From contig CAWGIW010000025.1 in assembly GCA_963822825.1 (NCBI GenBank), positions 62,001 through 126,000 on the forward strand: 64,000 nt of DNA, in the 5' to 3' direction. Position numbers and translations under genes: made by a program. Position 1 is the stretch's first letter. The number at the start of each line of letters is the position of its first letter. The DNA comes from JAWWPY01 sp963822825 (lineage in GTDB: Bacteria > Actinomycetota > Actinomycetes > Streptosporangiales > Streptosporangiaceae). The notes beneath the pieces are model-generated. The model was not told the DNA's origin. It made no database searches and saw nothing but the letters and a program-made list of their open reading frames with translations. Below are positions 17,651 to 27,043 of this stretch, one piece after another.

Positions 17651-18718
17651 TCACCGGGGGACCGGTACCGAGGCCAGCACGGCTTCGAGCACGCCGTCCG
17701 GGGAGGCGCCCTCGAGTTCGGCTTCCGGCCGCAACTGGATGCGATGCCGGAGCGTTGGCCGGGCGAGCGCCTTCACGTCGTCGGGTGTCACGTAATCCCG
17801 GCCCGCCAGCCAGGCCCACGCCCGGCTCGTGGCTTGCAGGGCGGTCGCGCCGCGGGGTGACACGCCGAGCCGCAGGGACGGCGACTGCCGGGTGGCGCGG
17901 CACAGGTCCACGATGTAGCCGGCCACCTCGGGCGTCACCCGCACGCCGCGCACCGCGGCGGCGGCCCGGTCCAGGTCCGCCTGCCCGGCCACCGGGCGGA
18001 TGCCGGCACCGGCCAGGTCACCCGGGTCGAACCCGCCGGCGTGCCGGGCCAGTATCCCGATTTCCTCGTCCCGCCCGGGAACCAGAACCGTGAGCTTGAC
18101 GAGAAACCGGTCCAGCTGCGCTTCGGGCAGCGGGTATGTCCCCTCGTACTCGATCGGGTTCTGGGTGGCGGCCACCAGGAACGGCTGGGGCAGCGGCCGG
18201 GGCGTTCCCTCCACGGAGACCTGCCGCTCCTGCATCGCCTCGAGCAGCGCGGCCTGCGTTTTGGGCGGTGTCCGGTTGATCTCGTCGGCCAGCAGCAGAT
18301 TGGTGAAGACCGGGCCCTCCCGGAACTGGAAGAGCGCCGTCTTCGCGTCATAGATCAGCGAGCCGGTCACGTCGCCGGGCATCAGGTCCGAGGTGAACTG
18401 GATCCGCGTGCTGCGCAGCGAAAGCGCCGCCGCCAGGGCCCGGACCAGGAGCGTCTTGGCCACGCCCGGGACGCCTTCCAGCAGCACATGCCCCCGGCAG
18501 AGCAGGCCGATGACCAGCCCGGTGAGGACCGCGTCCTGGCCGACGACAGCCTTTCCCACCTCGGCCCGGACCGCCTCCAGCGCCGAGCGCACGTCGGGGC
18601 CATCCGGCCCGGCGGCGGGCGGGCGGCCCGCCACGGGGGTGGCCAGCCCGGCCAGGGGCGGGTGGTCCACGGGTACAGCCTGATGCCCGGCCGTTACCGG
18701 CTGGTTTTCGGCAGCCAC
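17651..18718 (-). CDS. MoxR family AAA+ ATPase
   Basis: The 355-residue protein is intact. The Walker A motif is GVPGVAKT at about residue 83, and Walker B is LLLADEINRTPPKTQAALLEAM; the sensor region VAATQNPIEYEGTYPLPEAQLDRF and the C-terminal lid RLGVSPRGATALQATSRAWA follow. MoxR ATPases act as chaperone-like remodellers together with VWA/DUF58 proteins; here the partner would be the adjacent DUF58 product. The N-terminal 45 residues are variable. Its start overlaps the end of the DUF4350 gene by 25 bp, so it belongs to one leftward operon from the proline-rich membrane protein gene to DUF58. Confidence 0.93.
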   Translation of the reverse strand: MAAENQPVTAGHQAVPVDHPPLAGLATPVAGRPPAAGPDGPDVRSALEAVRAEVGKAVVGQDAVLTGLVIGLLCRGHVLLEGVPGVAKTLLVRALAAALSLRSTRIQFTSDLMPGDVTGSLIYDAKTALFQFREGPVFTNLLLADEINRTPPKTQAALLEAMQERQVSVEGTPRPLPQPFLVAATQNPIEYEGTYPLPEAQLDRFLVKLTVLVPGRDEEIGILARHAGGFDPGDLAGAGIRPVAGQADLDRAAAAVRGVRVTPEVAGYIVDLCRATRQSPSLRLGVSPRGATALQATSRAWAWLAGRDYVTPDDVKALARPTLRHRIQLRPEAELEGASPDGVLEAVLASVPVPR

Positions 18719-19956
18719 AGCGTGCGTACCTCTCCTTCGAGGGTGTCGATATCGCGGGCCAGAGCGGTCAGGGCCGCGTCATCGCGCGGCACGGGCCCGA
18801 ACAAGGTAGCCCTGATGTCATCGGCCTGGCGCCCGGTCCTGGCGGCTATCGTCGCGCAGATCGCGTCGGCGCTGGCCCCGCGGGGCAGGGCCAGCCTGGC
18901 CGTGATCCGGCTGCGGGCTGCCTCTCGCAGGACGGCTGCGGCCCGGTCCCGGGATCGCCGCGAGCGGTACAGGCGGCCGTGACCCTCGACCGTCTCTGAC
19001 GCGCGGACCACGACCGGCAGGGGCTCGGCGACCAGTGGCCCCAGCCTGCGCACCCGCCAGAGCGCGGCCAGCACCACGGCGATGGCCAGCTGGATCGTCA
19101 CCAGGTAGGCCGGCCATGGGATCAGGCTGAAGAGGGACTGGGACGCCCCGGGCGGCGCGGGGCCAGCGGCCGGCCGCGGGGGTACCAGCCAGACGATCCG
19201 CGAGCTGCCGCTCAGCAGGTTCAGGGCGAGCGCGGCATTCCCCTGCCGGGCCAGGTACTGATTGGTGAGCGGAGCGCCGCTGCCCAGCACGGTGATCGTC
19301 CGCCCGCCCGTGCTCCGGCCGCCCGTGGCTTGGCGACCGGTCACGTAGCGGACCAGAGTCGGATGGCCGTCCACCGGATAGCACTGCCACACACCAGGCG
19401 CGGTGGAGCGCAGCAGCACGTTACCCAGGTCCGCCTGGCCGGCCAGCCGGGCCGCGGTCAGGCCGCAATCCGGAGCGGCCACGGCGAGCGGCGCCTTTCC
19501 GGCCACCGCGGTACCCGGGGCCAGCGCGGTGAGGGACGCGCTGACTGGCGCCACCAGCATCAGGTTGCGGCTGGCCGCGGCCAGACGGCCGAGTTGCCGG
19601 GCGCTGAGCAGGTCGGGACGGGTGATGACCAGAGTGACGGGGCCGCCGCCGCGCGCCGCCGCGGCGGCGGACTCGACCGTGCCTGCCCTGATCACCGGCT
19701 CGCCGCGGTGGGCCAGGATGTCCGCGAGCGCCATGGCACCGGATGGCCCAGGGTCCCGTGGATCGAGGTAGCGGGGGGCGGCGGCCGATGGCTGCAACAA
19801 GGCGATCAGGGCCCCGCCGAGGAGTATGACCACGACGATCCCGAGCGGGGCCCGCCACCGGCGCCAGCTGTCCGCGGGCCCGGCGGAGACCGGACGGGCC
19901 GGCCCGCGGTCGGCCGGTGCGGGGCCGACGAGCGTGGAACCGGCCGGTTGGCTCAT
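18694..19956 (-). CDS. DUF4350 domain-containing membrane protein
   Basis: The 420-residue protein has an N-terminal membrane helix (PLGIVVVILLGGALIALL), then the DUF4350 region starting YLDPRDPGPSGAMALADIL. A second helix follows (PWPAYLVTIQLAIAVVLAAL) with a cytoplasmic tail. It overlaps the DUF4129 gene (ATGA) and the MoxR gene. DUF4350 proteins occur almost only in DUF4129-DUF4350-MoxR-DUF58 operons, and a shared membrane-linked role is inferred from this. Confidence 0.85.
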   Translation of the reverse strand: MSQPAGSTLVGPAPADRGPARPVSAGPADSWRRWRAPLGIVVVILLGGALIALLQPSAAAPRYLDPRDPGPSGAMALADILAHRGEPVIRAGTVESAAAAARGGGPVTLVITRPDLLSARQLGRLAAASRNLMLVAPVSASLTALAPGTAVAGKAPLAVAAPDCGLTAARLAGQADLGNVLLRSTAPGVWQCYPVDGHPTLVRYVTGRQATGGRSTGGRTITVLGSGAPLTNQYLARQGNAALALNLLSGSSRIVWLVPPRPAAGPAPPGASQSLFSLIPWPAYLVTIQLAIAVVLAALWRVRRLGPLVAEPLPVVVRASETVEGHGRLYRSRRSRDRAAAVLREAARSRITARLALPRGASADAICATIAARTGRQADDIRATLFGPVPRDDAALTALARDIDTLEGEVRTLWLPKTSR

Positions 19957-20657
19957 CGCAGGCCACCCCCGGCGGTGACCGGGGCTGGCGCGCGGTGTTC
20001 CCGCGTCTCGGCCTCCGCTAGCCGTACGTCAAGGGCCCGCAGCCGCTCGTAGCCATCCAGGGTTCCCTGGCGCTGCCCGTAGCAGATCTCGTCGAACAGC
20101 CGGACGGCGTCACGCAGGGCATCAGCATCCCCGGGCCGCGCCCGGGCCGCCTCGTCCGCGATCTCGTCCGCTGTCCGGTCGGCCCGCGGCACCAGTACGC
20201 CGTGCTCCTCGAGCTGCCGGGCGATCGCCCGCACGCACTCGAGGATCGCCGAGGAGTAGTCGCCGGCGCTCGCGAGCCGGGCCGCCCGTGACCGGTGCTC
20301 GCGCGCGGTGACCGCGCGGGATCCCGGGGCCAGCAGGTCAGCCCGCCGGTGCCGCCGGGCGACCGGGCCGATCCGGGCCATGATGACGGCGATCACGATC
20401 ACCGCGATCGCGGCCAGGGCGACCAGCGCCCACCAGCCGCCGGGCGCCACGCCTCCCGCCGCGTAGAGATCGGTGAGCCATCGGTCGATAAAGCCGAGGA
20501 TCCGCTGGCTGAGCGGCTCGCTCGGATGATAGATGACTTTCGACAGTTCGGTGCGGGCGAGCTGCTGGGCCGCGTGGCGGCCGATCGGGTGACCGCCGCC
20601 GGCCGCCCCGGCCGAGGCGAACAGGATCGGCCCGGCGGCCACGACAGCGGGTGTCAC
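19953..20657 (-). CDS. DUF4129 domain-containing protein
   Basis: I place the start at GTG 20657, overlapping the upstream stop as GTGA, giving 234 residues. An N-terminal hydrophobic stretch is followed by LARTELSKVIYHPSEP, a strong membrane helix (WWALVALAAIAVIVIAVIMARIG), and the DUF4129 region SAGDYSSAILECVRAIARQLEEHGV, RADRTADEIADEAA and LFDEICYGQR. This domain resembles the C-terminal part of bacterial transglutaminase-like membrane proteins. Coupled to genes on both sides. Confidence 0.85.
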   Translation of the reverse strand: MTPAVVAAGPILFASAGAAGGGHPIGRHAAQQLARTELSKVIYHPSEPLSQRILGFIDRWLTDLYAAGGVAPGGWWALVALAAIAVIVIAVIMARIGPVARRHRRADLLAPGSRAVTAREHRSRAARLASAGDYSSAILECVRAIARQLEEHGVLVPRADRTADEIADEAARARPGDADALRDAVRLFDEICYGQRQGTLDGYERLRALDVRLAEAETREHRAPAPVTAGGGLR

Positions 20658-21985
20658 CACGACGGCGGGGAGCCCGCGGCCGGCGGCGAGATGTCCGGGC
20701 TGGTCGCCGGGCCGGGCGGGATGGCCGAGCCGGCGGCGGGTGGCCGCCACACCGACGCGAATTCGTCGCCGGGCACCTGCTCCCTGCCCGCCGCGGTCTG
20801 CAGAGCCAGGTCGAGGCCCTCCTTGCGCATCCGCATGTCCATGTAGAGCAGGACGATCACTCCCGCTGATATGGGCCGGGTCACCGTGCCCGCGATGATG
20901 CCGCCGATCGCGCTGATCACGGTGCTCAGCAGGCTGGGCTCATGCCCGGAGAAGGCACCGCCGCCGAAGGCGGCCCCGGACCCGATGGCGAACGGGAATT
21001 GCAGGATGGTGCCCGCGATGGCGACTATCAGCCCGGCGAGCAGCAGGATGCCGAACACTCGCCAGAAGCTCCGGCTGACCAGCCGCCATGAGCGGCCGAG
21101 CGACCGCACCGGGCCTTGGCGTTCCAGCACCACGGCGGGCGCGGCCAGGCTCATCATGACCGCGAACCAGACCGTCAGGGCCATAACCGGGAAGAACCCG
21201 AGCACCCCGATGGCGGCGATCGCCCCGGTCGGCGCGCCGGCCAGGTCGAGGATCAGCAGCACGAGCCCGAGCACGGCCCAGAAGCTCACCAGGAGCCCTA
21301 CGACGGCGAACGCGGCTCCGATCAGCGCGGGCAACCGCGGCGCCGTCATCCGCCAGGCCTGCCCGGCGGTGATCCGGTGGCCAAGCACCCCGCGGCCGAT
21401 GACCGCGGTCAGCAAGCCGGCCAGGATGCCCTGCATCAGGATCCCGATCAGGATGGACACGAGCGCCGGTATCCCCGCGGCGGCCAGTACCTGGCGCAGG
21501 AAGTGAAAGACCTGGGCCGACGTCGGATTCTGGCCCAGGCTGGACGCGCTGATCCCGCCGACGAGATGACGCGTGATGAGCGCGATCGTCGTGGAGATGA
21601 CACCGGCGATGGTCGTCAGGATCGCGGAGAGCCCGAGCGTGGCCTTGGGATTCTGCCGGATTGAGGAGAAGGCGCCGTCCAGGATCTCGCCGACCCCGAT
21701 GGGCCGGAGCGGGATCGTCCCCGGCTTGGGCGCGGATGATGCGTGCGGAGCCCATCCGCCGCCTGGGGGCGGGCCGTAGCCGGGCGGCGAGCCGGGTGGC
21801 TGGCTGTAGCCGGGCGGCGAGCCGGGTGGCTGGCCGGAGCCGGACTGGCTTCCCGGGGGCTGGCCGTAGCCGTACTGCGGAGGTGGCTGACCGTATTCGC
21901 CCTGCTGGCCGGGCGGCGGAAACCATGGTTGGACGTGCCCCGGCTGATCGTCGCCCTGCGCACCCGACGACGGGCTATCTGTCAT
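20654..21985 (-). CDS. Polytopic membrane protein (glycerophosphoryl diester phosphodiesterase membrane-domain type) with Pro/Gly-rich N-terminus
   Basis: The 443-residue protein begins with about 85 residues of Q/P/G/Y-rich sequence (PPGSPPGYSQPPG repeats from a 30-bp DNA repeat at 21781-21840). Then comes a conserved block, TIPLRPIGVGEILDGAFSSIRQNPKATLG, and six or so membrane helices, with SLGRSWRLVSRSFWRVFGILLL late in the protein. This architecture is annotated in actinomycetes as a GDPD membrane-domain protein, but no phosphodiesterase catalytic domain is present, so enzyme activity is not implied. It is the first gene of the leftward operon and is divergent from mtrA. Confidence 0.8.
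   Translation of the reverse strand: MTDSPSSGAQGDDQPGHVQPWFPPPGQQGEYGQPPPQYGYGQPPGSQSGSGQPPGSPPGYSQPPGSPPGYGPPPGGGWAPHASSAPKPGTIPLRPIGVGEILDGAFSSIRQNPKATLGLSAILTTIAGVISTTIALITRHLVGGISASSLGQNPTSAQVFHFLRQVLAAAGIPALVSILIGILMQGILAGLLTAVIGRGVLGHRITAGQAWRMTAPRLPALIGAAFAVVGLLVSFWAVLGLVLLILDLAGAPTGAIAAIGVLGFFPVMALTVWFAVMMSLAAPAVVLERQGPVRSLGRSWRLVSRSFWRVFGILLLAGLIVAIAGTILQFPFAIGSGAAFGGGAFSGHEPSLLSTVISAIGGIIAGTVTRPISAGVIVLLYMDMRMRKEGLDLALQTAAGREQVPGDEFASVWRPPAAGSAIPPGPATSPDISPPAAGSPPSW
21781..21840 (-). repeat. 30-bp tandem repeat in the Pro-rich N-terminus
   Basis: Two copies (21781-21810 and 21811-21840), nearly identical, each encode ten residues of Pro/Gly/Tyr/Ser-rich sequence. Confidence 0.8.
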
Positions 21986-22422
21986 TGCTCTCCTTCACGG
22001 CATGCTGCCCTGCAGTCGCGGCATGCTGCCCTGCCTGTCGCGACCCGCATGCGGCCGTGCGGGTGCTCGCCATGGCCGGGCCCGCCCCCTGTGCCCAGTG
22101 GCGCCCATACTCGCACGAAGCAGAGCCGGGATGAAGCTGGGCCGCCGAACGAACTACCGCGATCTCCGCGATCGGGCCCGGCGGCCAATCTGGCCAGGGC
22201 GGCCTGGCGGCTCGCCCGGAAAACCCCTTTAGATACCCAACGAATCGGGTGCCCCGCGCTGCCCCCGGCGAAGCGCTTGGCGCGGTCCGGACCCGGCCCG
22301 CTCCCGGGCTCAGCCGGTCATGATCACTGTCCTGGCGGCCGCCCGCGGGATCGTGCAGCCAGTCACTGCGGGTAACCTGCGTCTGCCGCGCGCCGGGCCA
22401 GGTGCGCGAGATAGTGCCCTTA
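21986..22422. other. Divergent intergenic region upstream of mtrA
   Basis: No gene is evident in this stretch. A 16-bp direct repeat, CGGCATGCTGCCCTGC, occurs at 21998-22013 and 22019-22034, close to the start of the leftward operon. The region must hold promoters for that operon and for mtrA. Confidence 0.5.
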
Positions 22423-22433
22423 CCGATACTTCC
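22423..22433 (+). promoter_or_regulatory. CCGATACTTCC motif 8 nt before the mtrA start
   Basis: This 11-bp sequence recurs exactly, in inverted orientation, upstream of mtrB (23206-23216). Its position just before the mtrA ATG suits an autoregulatory or repressor site. GATACT within it could alternatively be part of a -10 element. Confidence 0.5.
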
Positions 22434-22441
22434 GTGGAACG

Positions 22442-23128
22442 ATGAGGCTCATGAAAGGTCGCGTGCTTGTCGTCGATGATGATGCTGCCCTCTCCGAGAT
22501 GCTCGGCATCATGCTCCGCGGTGAGGGTTTCGAGCCGACGTTCGTCGCGGACGGTGACAAGGCTCTCGAGGCGTTCCGGGATACCCATCCGGATCTTGTC
22601 CTGCTCGACCTCATGCTGCCCGGAGTAGACGGGATCGATGTCTGCCGTCAGATCCGGACCGAGTCCGGGGTGCCGATCGTCATGCTGACGGCGAAGAGTG
22701 ACACCGTGGATGTGGTGCTCGGCCTGGAATCGGGCGCCGACGATTACATCGTCAAGCCCTTCAAGTCGAAAGAGCTGATCGCTCGCGTCCGGGCCAGGCT
22801 GCGCCGGACCGACGACCCGGCGCCCGAGATGCTGCAGATCGTGGACGTCTTCATCGACGTCGCCGGGCATTCGGTGAAGCGCAACGGCCGGCCGGTCAGC
22901 CTCACGCCACTGGAGTTCGACCTGCTGGTGGCGCTGGCCCGCAAGCCCCGCCAGGTGTTCACCCGCGAAGTCCTGCTCGAGCAGGTCTGGGGTTACCGGC
23001 ACGCGGCCGACACACGCCTGGTCAATGTCCATGTGCAGCGGCTCCGCGCCAAGATCGAGAAGGATCCGGAGCATCCCGAGATCGTCGTCACCGTGCGCGG
23101 CGTGGGGTACAAGGCAGGTCCAGCCTGA
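22442..23128 (+). CDS. mtrA: Two-component response regulator MtrA
   Basis: This 228-residue OmpR/PhoB-type regulator has receiver acidic residues VVDDD at 10-14, phospho-acceptor Asp56 in VLLDLMLPG, the T/S of VMLTAKSDTVD, and Lys in YIVKPFKSKEL. The C-terminal winged helix has SLTPLEFDLLVALARKPRQVF and ADTRLVNVHVQRLRAK. Starting at ATG 22442 places the acceptor at residue 56, as in mycobacterial MtrA; ATG 22451 is the alternative. With MtrB and LpqB it controls envelope and division genes in actinomycetes. Forms an operon with mtrB and lpqB. Confidence 0.96.
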   Translation: MRLMKGRVLVVDDDAALSEMLGIMLRGEGFEPTFVADGDKALEAFRDTHPDLVLLDLMLPGVDGIDVCRQIRTESGVPIVMLTAKSDTVDVVLGLESGADDYIVKPFKSKELIARVRARLRRTDDPAPEMLQIVDVFIDVAGHSVKRNGRPVSLTPLEFDLLVALARKPRQVFTREVLLEQVWGYRHAADTRLVNVHVQRLRAKIEKDPEHPEIVVTVRGVGYKAGPA

Positions 23129-23205
23129 GCGCCGTGGTCGGCCCAGGTTCCGGAAGGGGAGTGACTGGGCACGATTCGTCCGGTAAACAGGTGCTCCCTG
23201 ATACT

Positions 23206-23216
23206 GGAAGTATCGG
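23206..23216 (-). promoter_or_regulatory. Inverted copy of the mtrA-upstream motif, before mtrB
   Basis: GGAAGTATCGG is the exact reverse complement of 22423-22433. Here it forms half of a local palindrome, GATACT-GGA-AGTATC (23200-23214). It sits 32 nt before the mtrB ATG in the 119-bp mtrA-mtrB gap. Confidence 0.5.
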
Positions 23217-23247
23217 CACAGAGAGGCTTGTTCGGTAGAGAAAGGTC

Positions 23248-25167
23248 ATGGAGGGGGCAGCGAGCGCTAGCGAGGCTCGGGGCAGCGAGCGCGTAGGCGC
23301 GCTGACTGCGCCGCTTCCGCTTGCCGCGGGCGCCGGGCCGACGTCGCCGGAGGCGGCCGCGGTGGCCCGGCCCGCCAGGGGTGGCGGCGGCCCCCCCGGT
23401 TACCCGCCGCGGGCCGCGCTGCTCCTTCGCCGGGTCGCGCGGCGTCTGCCGCCCCGTGCGCGGCGAGTGCTCCGGATGACATACCGGCGGAGCGCGGCGC
23501 TGGCCGGGCAGGTTCGCCGGCGCTGGAACCGGTCACTGCAGCTACGGGTGATCGGGACCACCATGATGATTTCTGTTGTCGTAGTCGCGGCCCTCGGGTA
23601 CTTCCTGATGCAGCAGATCGCGACCGGACTGCTGAACAGCGCGCGGACGGCGGCGTCCACGCAGATCGCGGAGGGTCTGACCGCCGCGCGGGGGGAGGTC
23701 GGCCTGGAGGGGGCGGCGGGCAACTCGCCGCGGGCCCTGATCGCACTCACGACCGAACTGCAAGGGCACAGCGGCCCGGGCAACGTCTTTGACGTAGTGC
23801 TCAAGGTCACCAGCAACACCAGCCTCATCGGGACCGACGGTGACCGGAACCTCAACCCGGCCAGCGTCCCGGACCGCTTGATCGACCAGGTGACCGGGGA
23901 ACAGGGGCGCGGCCGGAACGATCACTTGTATTCGATGCCGACCACGGTGACGTACCTCAAAGGCGAGCAGTCAGTACCCGGGCTGGCTATCGGCGGGGTG
24001 ATCAACAACCAGGATCAGCTGTACTACCTGTTCCCGCTCACCCAGCAACAGCAGACCTTGCAGCTTGTCCAGCGGGCCTTGCTGGGCGGCGGGCTGGTCC
24101 TGGTGGTCCTGCTGGCCGCGATCGTCTCGCTGGTCACGCGCTGGGTGGTGGTCCCCCTCCGGGACGCGGCGCAGGCGGCCAAGCGGCTGTCCGCCGGGGA
24201 ACTCGACGAGCGGATGCCGGTGCGCGGCACCGATGACCTGGCCGCCCTGGCCAGGTCGTTCAACGAGATGGCGGCCAGCCTGCAGGAAAAGCTCCGCGAA
24301 CTGGAGGAGCTGTCCCAGGTGCAGCGGCAGTTCGTCTCGGACGTCTCCCATGAGCTGCGCACCCCTCTGACCACGATCAGGATCGCGGCGGACATCCTGT
24401 TCGAGACGCGGGAGCAGTTTGAGGCGTCGGCGGGCCGCTCGGCTGAGTTGCTGCAGAGCCAGCTGGAGCGGTTCGAGTCGCTGCTCGGCGACCTGCTGGA
24501 GATCAGCAGGTACGACGCGAACGCCGCCACGCTCGACGCGGAGTCCGCGGACGTCTGCGACCTGGTCCGGCGCGCGGCCGCGGACGCGGAGCAACTGGCG
24601 GCCCGGCGCGGAACCCGGATCGACTTCCGGCTGCCTCCAGAGCCCTGTGTCGCCGAGGTGGACCGGCGCCGGGTCGAGCGCATCCTGCGGAACCTGCTGG
24701 ACAACGCCGTGGAGCACGGCGAGGGGCGCGAGGTGGTGGTCACCGTGGCCGGGGACCGCGACGCGGTGGCGGTCGCGGTCCGGGATCACGGCTGCGGTTT
24801 CGGGCCGGCCGAGGCGCAGATGGTGTTCGACCGGTTCTGGCGTGCGGACCCCGCGCGGGCGCGCACGACCGGCGGGACGGGCCTGGGGCTGGCCATCGCG
24901 CTCGAAGATGCCCGGCTGCATCACGGCTGGCTGCAGGCATGGGGAGAGCGCGGCCGGGGCTCGGTCTTCCGCCTGACGGTGCCCCGCGAGGCCGGCCAGG
25001 AGCTGGCCGGGTCGCCGCTGCCGCTTGGCCCGGACGAGGCTGAGACCGGACCTGGTTTTGCCGGTCCGGTCGCCGGCGGCGCGCCGCCGCCGCCGCCGGC
25101 CAGCGGCATAGGGCCGGCGAACGGGGTCGGGATGCGGACTGAGACCGGGGCGGGCACCAGTGGCTGA
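23248..25167 (+). CDS. mtrB: Sensor histidine kinase MtrB
   Basis: The 639-residue protein has a long basic N-terminal cytoplasmic region. TM1 lies at about residues 102-126 (MMISVVVVAALGYFL), an extracellular sensor domain follows, and TM2 lies at about 275-297. HAMP comes next, then the HisKA box SDVSHELRTPLTTIR with phospho-acceptor His368. The ATPase has N-box NLLDNAVEHGEGR, G1 DHGCGFG and G2 GGTGLGLAIALED. It phosphorylates MtrA in response to envelope or division state. The first 25 residues (ASASEARGSERVGAL) come from GCGAGCGC-type repeated DNA and are unlikely to be conserved. The stop overlaps the lpqB start by 8 bp. Confidence 0.95.
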   Translation: MEGAASASEARGSERVGALTAPLPLAAGAGPTSPEAAAVARPARGGGGPPGYPPRAALLLRRVARRLPPRARRVLRMTYRRSAALAGQVRRRWNRSLQLRVIGTTMMISVVVVAALGYFLMQQIATGLLNSARTAASTQIAEGLTAARGEVGLEGAAGNSPRALIALTTELQGHSGPGNVFDVVLKVTSNTSLIGTDGDRNLNPASVPDRLIDQVTGEQGRGRNDHLYSMPTTVTYLKGEQSVPGLAIGGVINNQDQLYYLFPLTQQQQTLQLVQRALLGGGLVLVVLLAAIVSLVTRWVVVPLRDAAQAAKRLSAGELDERMPVRGTDDLAALARSFNEMAASLQEKLRELEELSQVQRQFVSDVSHELRTPLTTIRIAADILFETREQFEASAGRSAELLQSQLERFESLLGDLLEISRYDANAATLDAESADVCDLVRRAAADAEQLAARRGTRIDFRLPPEPCVAEVDRRRVERILRNLLDNAVEHGEGREVVVTVAGDRDAVAVAVRDHGCGFGPAEAQMVFDRFWRADPARARTTGGTGLGLAIALEDARLHHGWLQAWGERGRGSVFRLTVPREAGQELAGSPLPLGPDEAETGPGFAGPVAGGAPPPPPASGIGPANGVGMRTETGAGTSG

Positions 25168-27043
25168 GTTCCGGCCCCGGGTGAACGCACCGGGCGCCCG
25201 CGCCCGGCGGCGTATCCCCCGGCCGGTGGCCGGGGCGTTGCTTACCGCCCTGGTGGCTGGGTGCGCGGCGGCTGGGTGCGCGTCCGTCCCGACCAGCGGA
25301 GTTGTGCAGGCCGTTACCATTCCGCCGGGTCCGGGCGGCGGCAGCGGCAGCGGCAGCGGCAGCGGACAGGCCTGCTGTGGCCTGATCATGGGGGGACCGA
25401 GCCCCAGCACGGATCCGCAGCAGATCGTCAGCAACTTCCTTATCGCCAGTGCCAGCTTCGCCAACGATCATGCCGTGGCGCGGGAGTACCTGACGGCGGC
25501 GGCGAGTCGCGCCTGGCGCCCAGCGTCGGCGGTGACCGTCATCAGGCAGCCGCCCGTCGTGACGATGTACAAGCGCCTCTTCGGGTCGCAGAGCGCGTCG
25601 ATCGTCCAGATCCAGGCGCAGGAAGTGGCCACGCTCAGCGGCAGCGGGCAGTACATTCCGGCGCCCGGCGGCCAGAAGCAGCTGACCTTGCAGTTCGGCC
25701 TGCAGCTGGTCGATCACCAGTGGCGCATCGCCAGCCTGCCGTCGGCTGGTTCCAGCCAGGTATCTACTGAGCTCCTGCTCACCAAGGACTTCTTCCAGCT
25801 CGCCTACGAGCCGCGGAACTTGTACTACTTCGATTCTTCCGGCCAGGTTCTGGTCCCCGATCCGGTCTTCGTGCCGATCGACTCGTCTGATCCCGGCACG
25901 GCCCTGGTGCGGGCGCTGCTGGGCAGCCCGGCCGGATGGCTGGAGGGCGCGGCGTTCTCGGCCTTCCCGCCGGATGCCCGGCTGCTGCGGCCGGTCCAGG
26001 TTTCCCCGGGCAGCAAAATCGCCGTCGTTGACCTGGGCCTGCCCCGGGGGGCGGCGACCCCGTCCGGCTTGCGGGCCATGGCGGCTCAGCTCGTCTGGAC
26101 GCTGACCAGCTCCTCGTACAGTCCGGCGCCCGCCCAGGCGGTACAGCTGGAGGTCAACGGGCAGCCGGTTTCCCCGGCCGGAGCCAGCCTCGCCGTCCAG
26201 GATCGCGCGGATTACCCGCAGAAGGTTCTTGACTCACCGCCTCACGAGAACCTGTACTTCCTGGCCACCAACGGTGCCGCCCGGGTATTGCGGGGGCTGG
26301 ACGGCGCCGCGCTGCCCGGCCAGGCGGGGACCGGCCAGATCCCGTTGCGTACCTTGGCCATCTCCCCCGACGAGCGGTACCTGGCCGGGATCGCGGGACC
26401 GTCGAACACGGTTTACATCAGCGACCTGGCCGCTGCGGCGCAGGAGCCGGCCAAGTCGTCCGCGGGCAACCTGAAGGTCCGGCTCACCGGGAGCGGCTTC
26501 ACCTCTATCAGCTGGGATCGCAAAGACGAGCTGTGGGTCGCGGGAAAATCCGGGATGTGGGTGGTATCGCCGGGCGCGGCCCAGCCGATCCAGGTCAGCC
26601 TGCCGTCAGGGATAGGCACGATCACCGCGTTGCGGGTGGCCAGTGACGGTGTGCGGGTCGCCATGATCGCTGACGATGCGACGGGCGCGCATCTGCTGCT
26701 GGGGGCCATTATCCGCAGCGCCGGCGAGGTAACGATCCTGCAGACCGCGGCCGTGGGCACGGATGTCCCGGCTCCCATCGCCCTGACCTGGTACGACGCT
26801 GATCACTTGCTGGTTGTGGCGCAGACCTCCGCCGGGCCGGGACTGGAGGAGGTGCCGGTCAACGGCGACCGTTCTACCATCATGGGCGTGGAGGCCAACA
26901 TGGTCTCCATCACGGCCGCGGGATCCTTCAATTCTCTGTACGCCGGCCTGCAGACCAACCCCGACCACCTGGCCCGGTCCATCGGCTTTGGCGAGCTGTG
27001 GAGCGTCTACGTCCCCGGCAGCAGCGCCACCTATCCGGGCTGA
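25160..27043 (+). CDS. lpqB: Lipoprotein LpqB (GerMN and beta-propeller domains)
   Basis: The 627-residue protein has an n-region rich in Arg, a hydrophobic stretch and a lipobox at VAGC (Cys35), with a second possible site at AAGCASVPTSG (Cys40). A Gly/Ser linker leads to the LpqB N-terminal domain and a GerMN (sporulation/germination) domain around residues 220-330. A C-terminal propeller-like part contains LAISPDERYLAGI and SWDRKDELWVAG. LpqB interacts with MtrB and modulates MtrAB signalling in mycobacteria. It is the third gene of the operon, translationally overlapped with mtrB. Confidence 0.94.
   Translation: MAEFRPRVNAPGARARRRIPRPVAGALLTALVAGCAAAGCASVPTSGVVQAVTIPPGPGGGSGSGSGSGQACCGLIMGGPSPSTDPQQIVSNFLIASASFANDHAVAREYLTAAASRAWRPASAVTVIRQPPVVTMYKRLFGSQSASIVQIQAQEVATLSGSGQYIPAPGGQKQLTLQFGLQLVDHQWRIASLPSAGSSQVSTELLLTKDFFQLAYEPRNLYYFDSSGQVLVPDPVFVPIDSSDPGTALVRALLGSPAGWLEGAAFSAFPPDARLLRPVQVSPGSKIAVVDLGLPRGAATPSGLRAMAAQLVWTLTSSSYSPAPAQAVQLEVNGQPVSPAGASLAVQDRADYPQKVLDSPPHENLYFLATNGAARVLRGLDGAALPGQAGTGQIPLRTLAISPDERYLAGIAGPSNTVYISDLAAAAQEPAKSSAGNLKVRLTGSGFTSISWDRKDELWVAGKSGMWVVSPGAAQPIQVSLPSGIGTITALRVASDGVRVAMIADDATGAHLLLGAIIRSAGEVTILQTAAVGTDVPAPIALTWYDADHLLVVAQTSAGPGLEEVPVNGDRSTIMGVEANMVSITAAGSFNSLYAGLQTNPDHLARSIGFGELWSVYVPGSSATYPG

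Noticed and set aside
23971..25464. 497-codon antisense ORF opposite mtrB/lpqB
   Set aside because: Long antisense ORFs are expected opposite high-GC genes; the sense strand holds unambiguous kinase and lipoprotein motifs.
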